Source: JAVBUZ01 sp031554725
GTDB lineage: Bacteria; Bacillota; Clostridia; Lachnospirales; Lachnospiraceae
Length of the DNA stretch: 7,232 bases
Reading direction: 5' to 3'
NCBI GenBank assembly: GCA_031554725.1
Contig: JAVBUZ010000098.1
Coordinates: forward strand, 1 to 7,232
The notes under the pieces were generated by a model. The model ran no database searches. It worked only from the letters and a program-made list of their open reading frames with translations, and was not told where the DNA came from. The translations under genes were made by a program, and so were the position numbers. Below, piece by piece: positions 1 through 6,447 of the stretch. Each line of letters begins with the position of its first letter. Position 1 is the stretch's first letter.

Positions 1-811
1 TGAAAAGCTAGAACGTTGGGGAAACTATATCCTAGTTAGGCCAGACCCTCAGGTCATCTGGAGCACTCCCCACGAACATAAAGCATGGAAACAAAAAAAT
101 GGTCATTATCACCGTAGCTCTCAAGGCGGCGGCGAATGGGAATTCATCAGTCTCCCAAAGGAATGGTCCATTCAATATAAGGATTTAACATTTAATCTAA
201 AACCATTTAGTTTTAAGCACACGGGACTTTTCCCTGAGCAAGCAACTAACTGGGACTGGTTCTCTGGGCTAATAAAAAAAGCCAATCGACCAGTTAAGGT
301 TCTTAACCTATTTGCCTACACTGGCGGTGCAACTCTTTCTGCCGCTGCTGCTGGTGCCGCCGTTACTCATGTTGATGCTTCAAAAGGCATGGTTGGCTGG
401 GCAAAGGAAAATGCTGCATCCTCTGGGCTTTCAGGTGCCCCCATACGTTGGCTAGTTGATGACTGCGTAAAATTCGTAGAACGTGAGATTCGCCGTGGTA
501 ACAAGTATGATGGAATTATTATGGACCCGCCTTCATATGGAAGAGGCCCAAACGGTGAAATATGGAAAATCGAGGATAGCATTTGGAGCTTTATCGAACT
601 AACCACAAAACTTCTATCTGATGATGCACTCTTCTTCCTAGTAAACTCATATACCACTGGACTACAGCCCGCAGTTCTTAATTACATGATAGAATCATCC
701 GTTTCCAAAAAGCATGGTGGCAAAGTTGAAGCCGCCGAGATCGGATTACCCGTTAGCTCAAGCGGCTTAGTTCTTCCATGTGGTGCCTCTGGACGATGGT
801 CCAAAAACTAA
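1..811 (+). CDS. Class I SAM-dependent methyltransferase, 5'-truncated (RlmI-like, COG1092 type)
   Basis: The reading frame is open from base 2 to the TAA at 809-811, giving 269 residues. The start lies outside the window. From recall of the family I estimate that only about 15-25 N-terminal residues are missing. Visible class I Rossmann methyltransferase motifs, numbered in the fragment, are motif I LNLFAYTGGAT (101-111) for SAM binding, motif II HVDAS (123-127) with the acidic residue expected to bind the SAM ribose, an acidic LVDDC (151-155), and motif IV DPPSYGRGP (175-183), typical of the RlmI/RlmK-like group that methylates RNA bases. The segment GLFPEQATNWDW (75-86) is also characteristic of this family. 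The likely role is a cytoplasmic methyltransferase, probably acting on rRNA, but the substrate cannot be read from the sequence. No PUA domain is visible in the fragment, unlike E. coli RlmI. It converges on the next gene with 3 bp between stop codons, so the two are not in one operon. Confidence 0.88.
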   Translation, partial: EKLERWGNYILVRPDPQVIWSTPHEHKAWKQKNGHYHRSSQGGGEWEFISLPKEWSIQYKDLTFNLKPFSFKHTGLFPEQATNWDWFSGLIKKANRPVKVLNLFAYTGGATLSAAAAGAAVTHVDASKGMVGWAKENAASSGLSGAPIRWLVDDCVKFVEREIRRGNKYDGIIMDPPSYGRGPNGEIWKIEDSIWSFIELTTKLLSDDALFFLVNSYTTGLQPAVLNYMIESSVSKKHGGKVEAAEIGLPVSSSGLVLPCGASGRWSKN

Positions 812-814
812 AAC

Positions 815-1156
815 TTAATAATAAGGATATCCTGTTGATTGAATTATACTGTATATAGCACCAAAGAATACCGCACCGAAAACTACAGTGATAACAATAA
901 CAGCTATATAAAAGATAAGGTAAGCTTTGCAAAAGTTTGCCTTACTTTTTTTTGTGCTTCCGCTAAATGCCCAAACAATACACATAATTAGCCCTACACA
1001 AGGTACTAGGTTGATTAGTAGTAGGCTTCCAATCCAATCTAGTATAGAAACTGGTTCTTCTAGTTCTGGCTGATAGCTTGGCTGATAAGGCTGTTGATAT
1101 TGCTGGTAAGGTACATTTGGTTGTTGCTGCTGTTCGTTCATGTTGTTTGTATCCAT
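815..1156 (-). CDS. Small two-helix membrane protein with Gln/Pro/Tyr-rich N-terminus, function unknown
   Basis: The protein has 113 residues. Residues 1-34 are low-complexity and rich in Gln, Pro and Tyr (QQYQQPYQPSYQP at 18-30). A conserved-looking core follows: VSILDW (36-41), a first membrane segment at about 43-64, a short polar loop SGSTKKSKANFCKAY (65-79), and a second membrane segment at about 80-104. The VSxxDW...VWAF...SKANF pattern matches, from recall, a widespread family of small bacterial membrane proteins of unknown function found in Firmicutes and Bacteroidetes. The polar loop has three lysines, so it is probably cytoplasmic or lipid-facing. The ATG start at 1154-1156 is supported by a GGAGG six bases upstream. 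The gene lies 70 bp downstream of the YczE-like gene with no clear terminator between them, so it may be cotranscribed with it. It converges with the methyltransferase gene. Confidence 0.8.
   Translation of the reverse strand: MDTNNMNEQQQQPNVPYQQYQQPYQPSYQPELEEPVSILDWIGSLLLINLVPCVGLIMCIVWAFSGSTKKSKANFCKAYLIFYIAVIVITVVFGAVFFGAIYSIIQSTGYPYY
917..953 (+). terminator. Possible rho-independent terminator of the methyltransferase gene, inside the opposing gene
   Basis: On the plus strand GTAAG (920-924) pairs with CTTAC (941-945). An inner GCAA (929-932) pairs with TTGC (937-940) around an AAGT loop, with CTTT (925-928) bulged on the left arm. Eight T residues follow directly (946-953). This lies about 110 bp past the methyltransferase stop, antisense to the small membrane gene. 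The bulge weakens the stem, and the T run also encodes lysine codons on the other strand, so chance is a real alternative. Confidence 0.35.
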
Positions 1157-1162
1157 TTAAAT

Positions 1163-1167
1163 CCTCC
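1163..1167 (-). promoter_or_regulatory. Ribosome binding site of the small membrane protein gene
   Basis: The minus strand reads GGAGG, then a six-base spacer, then ATG at 1156. This perfect Shine-Dalgarno fixes the start of the 113-aa protein. Confidence 0.8.
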
Positions 1168-1226
1168 CTCATAAATGTTATTAAATGTCTTTCCAATTTT
1201 AACACAAGACGAGGTAGGGTGCAATC

Positions 1227-1892
1227 TTATGATATCCATTTTTTTACAATTGGTGAAATTCCATCCACCGCAGGGCCTAAAAGAATTACCATGCATATGG
1301 TTACTACACCGATTCCACCGCCGATAATAAAAGCTAGCGTTGCCATAAATCCATCATAAGAGATTCTTACTATTTTAAAGGATATCTTCCTATTAAAGAG
1401 CTGCTCTACTTTCTCATGTAAAAAGAAGGATAAGGCATCATATGGCGATGTTCCTAATTCGCAGTTCATATAAGTAGCTGCTGCACATACAAAAATAACC
1501 AAAGCTGGAATCATAATTCCCACTCTTGCTCCAAAACCAAGTTCCATCGGAACCTTAAGTACGCTTCTTACTATCCAAGTGGTAAAGTCAGCCATATATC
1601 CTACCAGTACCATATTCCCTATTGTACCAAGGCCCAATAGCTGTGGCTTCGTTATTAACACGATTATAAGAAGAACTATATTGTAGATAAGCTGATATGT
1701 TCCAAAGTCCATTCCTATTTTGCCTGAAACCGCATAATTTAATGCGGAGTATGGATCTGGTCCGAAGCTTGTCATATTTAACAATGCTACTCCCATTCCC
1801 ATGATACATACACTCACAAGCATTAGGAGCGATTTCTTGATTGTTGTATTTTTTATATTTTGTATTACTTCTGCCTTTGTTTCTGCTTTCAT
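1227..1892 (-). CDS. YczE/YitT-like integral membrane protein (COG2364 type)
   Basis: The protein has 221 residues with a short charged cytoplasmic N-terminus (1-19), then hydrophobic segments at about 20-40, 64-81, 86-105, 122-142, 178-191 and 193-207. Two motif copies mark the family: FGPDPYSALN (43-52) and LGTSPYDALS (146-155). A second pair is also visible: GLGTIGNMVLVGYMADF (87-103) and IGVVTICMVILLGPAVDGI (194-212). This points to an internal duplication of two similar halves. Proteins of this type (B. subtilis YczE and relatives) are inner-membrane proteins whose biochemical role is not established; YczE has been linked to antibiotic biosynthesis. Transport is only a guess. The start is the ATG at 1890-1892. 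Its Shine-Dalgarno is weak: an AGGAA lies 16 bases upstream and a closer GAG 11 bases upstream. A good promoter sits just upstream, so it can be transcribed separately from the exporter operon. Confidence 0.82.
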   Translation of the reverse strand: MKAETKAEVIQNIKNTTIKKSLLMLVSVCIMGMGVALLNMTSFGPDPYSALNYAVSGKIGMDFGTYQLIYNIVLLIIVLITKPQLLGLGTIGNMVLVGYMADFTTWIVRSVLKVPMELGFGARVGIMIPALVIFVCAAATYMNCELGTSPYDALSFFLHEKVEQLFNRKISFKIVRISYDGFMATLAFIIGGGIGVVTICMVILLGPAVDGISPIVKKWIS

Positions 1893-1925
1893 TCTAGTTT
1901 AATCTCATTTCCTGTTTTTTCTACA

Positions 1926-1953
1926 ATTATACACGTTGTTTTCTATTTGGCAA
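1926..1953 (-). promoter_or_regulatory. Sigma-A-type promoter for the YczE-like gene
   Basis: On the minus strand a -35 TTGCCA (1948-1953, five of six consensus bases) is followed after 16 bp by a perfect -10 TATAAT (1926-1931). Transcription would start near 1919-1920, leaving a leader of about 27 nt before the ATG at 1892. The promoter fills most of the 68-bp gap after the DUF2752 gene, which contains no visible terminator, so read-through from the exporter operon is also possible. Confidence 0.65.
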
Positions 1954-1960
1954 ATATTTT

Positions 1961-2389
1961 TCAATATAGGGGTATATATTTTTCAATCAAATTCCCACTA
2001 TGATAGCAAAGAGGCTCTGGTCCTGGAAAATGCAAATACATTCTGATTCCAAAAACAAGTATGGTTGTAATCATTACAACCATAAAATAAACCACTATTC
2101 CTTTTGCTTTTTTATTACCCACATAACGCATCAGCAAATAATAGCTTCCACCCATTAGCCAAAAGAAAGACATTGGGTTATACCAAAGGGCCTGCTGCCA
2201 CTTTCCCGTAAAAATGCAAAAGAGGGCTCTGGTCATCCCACAGCCCGGACAGGGCAGTCCCGCTATTAGCATAGAAGGACATACCGCTCCCCAAAAATAA
2301 TCTATAACTACCCACATAATACCAATCACCATTATTATAGGTAGAAACTTTTTTATATCATCAATAATTCTTTTGCTTATCTTCTTCAT
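1961..2389 (-). CDS. DUF2752 membrane protein with CPxCGMTRA motif
   Basis: With the ATG at 2387-2389 the protein has 142 residues. It has a lysine-rich N-terminus (MKKISKRIIDDIKK), membrane segments at about 15-35, 70-89 and 98-117, and the DUF2752 hallmark CPGCGMTRA at 47-55. Another Cys-Pro lies at 37-38, so the first extramembrane loop has three cysteines (37, 47, 50). NPMSFFWL (71-78) is also typical. The family's function is unknown; the cysteines could bind a metal or be redox active, but that is inference. The ATG lies 10 bp after the stop of the upstream ABC gene and has no good Shine-Dalgarno, suggesting translational coupling. An in-frame TTG at 2417-2419 would add ten residues overlapping the ABC gene but also lacks a binding site, so I prefer the ATG. 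It appears to be the last gene of the marR-exporter operon. Confidence 0.85.
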   Translation of the reverse strand: MKKISKRIIDDIKKFLPIIMVIGIMWVVIDYFWGAVCPSMLIAGLPCPGCGMTRALFCIFTGKWQQALWYNPMSFFWLMGGSYYLLMRYVGNKKAKGIVVYFMVVMITTILVFGIRMYLHFPGPEPLCYHSGNLIEKYIPLY

Positions 2390-2399
2390 ACTTTGTAAC

Positions 2400-4247
2400 T
2401 TAAGCCGTTGCTTCTTCAAACTGAGAATTATAAAGCTGCGCGTAGAATCCGTCTTTTTCTAGAAGTTCTTCGTGTCTTCCCTGTTCCACAATATCGCCAT
2501 CCTTCATAACCAAGATTACGTCAGCCTCTTTAATCGTAGAAAGACGATGCGCGATAACAAAGCTGGTTCTTCCCTTCATCAGGTTGTGCATTGCTCTTTG
2601 AATTCTTGCTTCTGTTCTTGTATCTACCGAACTTGTCGCTTCATCCAAAATCATAATTGGATTATCTGCAAGAATCGCTCTAGCTATGGTAAGTAGCTGT
2701 TTCTGGCCTTGTGATACATTACTAGCATCTTCATTGAGTTCCATCTGATAGCTGTTTGGTAAGGTCTGAATGAACCTGTGAGCATGAGCCGCTTTTGCTG
2801 CTGCTATAACTTCTTCGTCTGTGGCATCTAATTTTCCATAACGAATATTTTCCATAATAGTTCCTTTAAATAGCCATGTATCTTGTAGTACCATACCAAA
2901 GCCTTCACGTAAATGGCTTCTGTTAAAATCACGTACATCATGGCCATCTACCTTAATGGAACCGCTATTTACATCATAGAATCTCATAAGAAGTTTTACC
3001 ATAGTTGTTTTTCCTGCACCTGTAGGTCCAACAATAGCTACCATCTGTCCTGGCTCTACTTCACAGCTAAAGTCATTGATAATGGTTTTATCTTCTTTAT
3101 ATCCAAAATGAACATTTTCAAAAGAAACTCTTCCTTCTATTTTATCAAGTGATACCGCATTCTCAATATTTACTACTTCCTCTTCTTCATTTAAGAATTC
3201 AAATACTCTTTCTGCTGCCGCTGTTGCTGACTGGAACATATTGGACACCTGCGCAATTTGAGCCATTGGCTGTGTAAAGCTTCTTACATATTGAATAAAG
3301 GCCTGAATATCTCCAATTTTAATAACTTCGTTAATTGCTAGTGCACTACCAACTACTGCTACAACCGCATATCCTAAATTTCCCACAAACATCATAACAG
3401 GTTGCATCATACCAGAAATAAATTGTGACTTCCATGCTGATTCATATAGAACACTATTTGTCTCATCAAACTCCTTTAACGCTGCTTCTTCACGGTTAAA
3501 AGCCTTAACGATATTCTGCCCACTGTAAACCTCTTCAATTTGTCCGTTAATTTTTCCTAAATATTTTTGCTGCTCCACAAAATATTTTTGAGAGTGCTTT
3601 ATAACAAAGCCAAGTAAGATTCCTGCAACTGGAATAATTACAAGAGCAATTAGTGTCATAATGGGGCTAATGGATAACATCATAATTAGTACACCCACAA
3701 TGGTTGTTACAGATGTTATTAGTGTTGTTATACTTTGATTTAAGCTCTGTCCCAAGGTATCAACGTCATTGGTAATTCGTGATAAAACTTCACCAACTGT
3801 CTTAGACTCAAAATATGCCATTGGCATTCTATTTATTTTTTCCGAAATTTCCTTACGCATACGGAAGGAAACCTTTTGAGAAATACCAGTCATTAGCCAG
3901 CCTTGAATAAAGGAAAAAATTGCACTTATTCCATATAATACGAGTAAAATGATTAGTATCATTCCTATCTTTTCAAAATCAATGCCGCCTTTGCCTGAAA
4001 TTTTAGCCATGATACCTTCAAACAATGCCGTCGTTGCTTTCGCTAATATCTTAGGACCAACGATATTAAAAATCGTACTTCCAATTGCAAAAATCATAAC
4101 TGCAACTAAGGCAACCTTAAACTTACCCATATAAGCTAATAATTTCTTAACTGTACCTTTAAAGTCTTTTGCTTTTTCTGCCGGCATCATACCTGGGCCA
4201 TGCCCTGGGCCACGTCCGCCTCTTGGTCTTTTTTCATTTTCAGCCAT
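2400..4247 (-). CDS. ABC exporter half-transporter (permease-ATPase fusion), catalytic subunit, 615 aa
   Basis: This is a type IV (B-family) exporter half with an N-terminal membrane domain and a C-terminal ATPase. The first 22 residues are rich in Gly, Pro and Arg (GGRGPGHGPGMMP), common in Clostridia exporters. Membrane segments lie at about 44-64, 95-117, 171-191, 196-216, 278-303 and 312-332. The ATPase (about 373-605) shows Walker A GPTGAGKTT (407-415), Q-loop Gln455, signature VSQGQ (511-515), Walker B IMILD (531-535) with catalytic Glu536, D-loop SSVD (539-542) and switch His567. The signature departs from LSGGQ, matching the degenerate-site half in heterodimeric exporters. The partner is the 728-aa protein encoded just upstream; the ATG overlaps that gene's stop as TAATG, and a GGAGG lies nine bases upstream. 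The likely role is ATP-driven export of a drug, lipid or peptide across the cytoplasmic membrane. Substrate cannot be inferred. Confidence 0.93.
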   Translation of the reverse strand: MAENEKRPRGGRGPGHGPGMMPAEKAKDFKGTVKKLLAYMGKFKVALVAVMIFAIGSTIFNIVGPKILAKATTALFEGIMAKISGKGGIDFEKIGMILIILLVLYGISAIFSFIQGWLMTGISQKVSFRMRKEISEKINRMPMAYFESKTVGEVLSRITNDVDTLGQSLNQSITTLITSVTTIVGVLIMMLSISPIMTLIALVIIPVAGILLGFVIKHSQKYFVEQQKYLGKINGQIEEVYSGQNIVKAFNREEAALKEFDETNSVLYESAWKSQFISGMMQPVMMFVGNLGYAVVAVVGSALAINEVIKIGDIQAFIQYVRSFTQPMAQIAQVSNMFQSATAAAERVFEFLNEEEEVVNIENAVSLDKIEGRVSFENVHFGYKEDKTIINDFSCEVEPGQMVAIVGPTGAGKTTMVKLLMRFYDVNSGSIKVDGHDVRDFNRSHLREGFGMVLQDTWLFKGTIMENIRYGKLDATDEEVIAAAKAAHAHRFIQTLPNSYQMELNEDASNVSQGQKQLLTIARAILADNPIMILDEATSSVDTRTEARIQRAMHNLMKGRTSFVIAHRLSTIKEADVILVMKDGDIVEQGRHEELLEKDGFYAQLYNSQFEEATA

Positions 4248-6433
4248 TAGTTTACGCCTCCCTTCAACTCATTTTCAGATAACTGGGATTTGGCAATTTC
4301 TTGATAGGTCTCACAAGATTCCATAAGCTGATTATGGTTTCCGACTCCTACCACTTTTCCATCTTCCAATACTACGATTTGATCTGCATGTAAAATGGTG
4401 CTAATTCTCTGTGCCACAATAATAACCGTAGCATCCTTTACTTTTTCATTTAATGCTTTACGTAGAACTACGTCTGTTTTATAGTCTAATGCTGAGAAGC
4501 TATCATCAAACAAGAATATCTTTGGTGACTTTGCAATGGCTCTTGCAATGGAGAGACGTTGTTTCTGTCCACCAGATACATTGGTACCGCCTTGAGCAAT
4601 CTCACTTTTAAAGCCTTCTGGCTTACTGCTGATAAATTCTGTTGCCTGAGCAATTTCTGCTGCTTCCTGCATCTTTTCATCTGAAATTTGATCACCGCCA
4701 AATTTCAAGTTAGATTCAATATCTCCTGAGAAAAGTACCCCTTTTTGTGGAACATAGCCCAGTAGACTTCTTAGCTTGCTCTGTGAAATATCACGCACAT
4801 CTACCCCATCTATGGTTACCTTACCATCTGTAACATCATAGAATCTTGGTACTAAATTTAGCACTGAGGATTTTCCACTACCCGTACTACCAATGATCGC
4901 TGTTGTTTCACCAGGCTTTGCTGTAAAACTCATGTTCATTAGCGCGTCTTCCTCTGCTCCTGGATATCTAAAGCTTACATTTTCAAATGCTACAACGCCC
5001 TTTACATCCTGCAATTTGTCATCTAAAACAGCTTCTTTATCATTAATAGAAGATTCTGTACCAATAACCTCTTCAATACGATTCGCTGCTACTCCTGCTC
5101 TTGGAAGCATAACTGATATCATTGTTAGCATTAAGAAGGACATAACAATCTGCATGGTGTAAGTAATAAATGCTAACATATCACCTACCATTAAATTGCC
5201 CATATCAACGCCTTTTGCGCCAAACCAAACAATCATAAGAGTAATACAGTTCATGATTAGCATCATTAATGGCATCATAAGACTCATTGCACGACTGGTA
5301 AACAATTGGGTGCTCATCAAATCTTTATTGGCCTTTTCAAATCTTTTTTCTTCATATGTTTCACGGCTAAATGCTCTAATTACAGATACGCCTGTAAGTA
5401 TTTCTCTAGATACTAGATTCAATCTGTCTACTAAGCTCTGCATTTTCTTAAATTTCGGCATAGCCACAACCATTAATGTTCCAACCAAAACCAAAATAAG
5501 CGCAACTGCAACAAAGATTATCCAGCTCATACCCGTTCTAGTGGAAGCAACCTTGATAACACCACCTATACCAATAATAGGAGCATAAACTACCATTCTA
5601 AGTAACATAACAACAACCATCTGTACCTGCTGAATATCATTGGTACTTCTAGTGATTAAGGATGCGGTTGAAAATTGCTCCATCTCCGCATTTGAAAAAG
5701 ATACTACCTTTTTAAATACCTTATCACGTAAATTTAGTCCTAGCTTAGCTGCTATTTTTGCTGCTAAAAACCCTACACAGATAGCTGTTATCATCATAAT
5801 TACAGAATAAAGTAGCATCTTTCCGCCAGTAATGAGCAGGTAATTGGTTTGAACCTTTCCTATATCAATTCCCATTTTAGTATACTCGCTCTTTATAAAA
5901 AGAACCGCCTTCTGAGAAATGATGGTATCACTCATGTCTCCAAATTGCTCTAAGGCTTTCTCCCTAAGTGCAATTAATTGCTGCTTATCAAGCATTCCTA
6001 CATCCACCATCCCCTTTAAGGTTGGTAAATCCACTGTAGCACCTGCACCCTCTGGCATCATGCCTGCAAGCTCCTCTGGATTTTGGAAAACGGAAACTAA
6101 AACCATCGGAACTCCCAAGGCTTCATTTAACGCTTCAATGGTTTCCTTGTTCTTTGTGTCTAACACATAATTTCCTTCTGCATCTACTACGTAGGATGCA
6201 TCTAAGAGCTCTATTTCCTCATCTGTCATAAACAGACGTAAGTAGTCATAGGTTTCTGCTCTTACCTGATCTGGTACCACATTTTCAATACCGCTTTGTC
6301 CAATTCCTATATCTACAATATTGGCTGTGTACTGTGGCAAGGCCAAGTCACAATATGCCTGTATTACTAACAAAGCAATAATGGCAATAACCGATATCTT
6401 CGATTCGCTTAAATATTTAAATATTTTTAGCAT
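4247..6433 (-). CDS. ABC exporter half-transporter, degenerate-site subunit with large extracytoplasmic insertion, 728 aa
   Basis: This is a type IV exporter half with membrane domain and ATPase. TM1 is at about 13-33. Some 160 mostly hydrophilic residues follow before TM2 at about 199-226, then segments at about 275-295, 303-325, 384-404 and 415-440. Usual halves are about 570-600 aa, and this insertion accounts for the extra length. ATPase motifs are Walker A GSTGSGKSS (515-523), Q-loop Gln563, signature VSGGQ (619-623), and Walker B IFLFD (639-643) followed by Asp644 where Glu is expected. Switch position 675 is Gln (VAQRIST) instead of His. Asp plus Gln is the substitution pair described for TM287 of the TM287/288 exporter, so this subunit should hold the poorly hydrolysing site while lending its intact signature to the partner's active site. 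An AGGAG six bases before the ATG supports the start, 14 bp after the marR stop. Likely forms a heterodimer with the 615-aa protein. Multidrug efflux is plausible but unproven. Confidence 0.93.
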   Translation of the reverse strand: MLKIFKYLSESKISVIAIIALLVIQAYCDLALPQYTANIVDIGIGQSGIENVVPDQVRAETYDYLRLFMTDEEIELLDASYVVDAEGNYVLDTKNKETIEALNEALGVPMVLVSVFQNPEELAGMMPEGAGATVDLPTLKGMVDVGMLDKQQLIALREKALEQFGDMSDTIISQKAVLFIKSEYTKMGIDIGKVQTNYLLITGGKMLLYSVIMMITAICVGFLAAKIAAKLGLNLRDKVFKKVVSFSNAEMEQFSTASLITRSTNDIQQVQMVVVMLLRMVVYAPIIGIGGVIKVASTRTGMSWIIFVAVALILVLVGTLMVVAMPKFKKMQSLVDRLNLVSREILTGVSVIRAFSRETYEEKRFEKANKDLMSTQLFTSRAMSLMMPLMMLIMNCITLMIVWFGAKGVDMGNLMVGDMLAFITYTMQIVMSFLMLTMISVMLPRAGVAANRIEEVIGTESSINDKEAVLDDKLQDVKGVVAFENVSFRYPGAEEDALMNMSFTAKPGETTAIIGSTGSGKSSVLNLVPRFYDVTDGKVTIDGVDVRDISQSKLRSLLGYVPQKGVLFSGDIESNLKFGGDQISDEKMQEAAEIAQATEFISSKPEGFKSEIAQGGTNVSGGQKQRLSIARAIAKSPKIFLFDDSFSALDYKTDVVLRKALNEKVKDATVIIVAQRISTILHADQIVVLEDGKVVGVGNHNQLMESCETYQEIAKSQLSENELKGGVN
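4257..4261 (-). promoter_or_regulatory. Ribosome binding site of the 615-aa ABC subunit
   Basis: A minus-strand AAGGGAGG lies nine bases before the ATG at 4247, within the last codons of the upstream gene (LKGGVN). It fixes the start and indicates coupled translation across the TAATG overlap, which suits subunits needed in equal amounts. Confidence 0.8.
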
Positions 6434-6439
6434 ACTTCT

Positions 6440-6444
6440 CTCCT
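6440..6444 (-). promoter_or_regulatory. Ribosome binding site of the 728-aa ABC subunit
   Basis: AGGAG on the minus strand is six bases before the ATG at 6433, in the 14-bp gap after the marR stop codon. It confirms the start MLKIFKYL. Confidence 0.8.
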
Positions 6445-6447
6445 TTA

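Noticed and set aside
790..803. Perfect 5-bp hairpin TGGAC-GATG-GTCCA at the methyltransferase 3' end
   Set aside because: It is followed by A residues on the plus strand and by a mixed sequence on the minus strand, so it is not a terminator in either direction. Probably chance.
824..833. 10-bp palindrome AGGATATCCT at the convergent gene ends
   Set aside because: It encodes the Gly-Tyr-Pro part of the small membrane protein tail, has no loop and no T tract, and is isolated.
1171..1226. Possible separate promoter or terminator between the YczE-like and small membrane genes
   Set aside because: The best -35-like (TTGTGT) and -10-like (TTAATA) pair is poor, and the only stem (GTCTT/AAGAC) has a 14-base loop and no T tract. 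I could support neither.
1900..1908. Tiny ORF ATG-AGA-TTA-AAC-TAG just ahead of the YczE-like start, as a leader peptide
   Set aside because: Four codons only, with an AGGAA too close to its ATG to act as a normal binding site, and no attenuator structure nearby.
2387..2419. TTG start at 2417-2419 for the DUF2752 protein, adding ten residues
   Set aside because: No Shine-Dalgarno precedes it and it would overlap the ABC gene by 20 bp. The ATG at 2389 gives a normal lysine-rich N-terminus and a 10-bp gap.
4893..5588. Plus-strand open frames of 80-130 codons inside the ABC genes and elsewhere
   Set aside because: They lie antisense to well-supported ABC exporter sequence, show no recognisable domains and follow from the codon pattern of the real genes.
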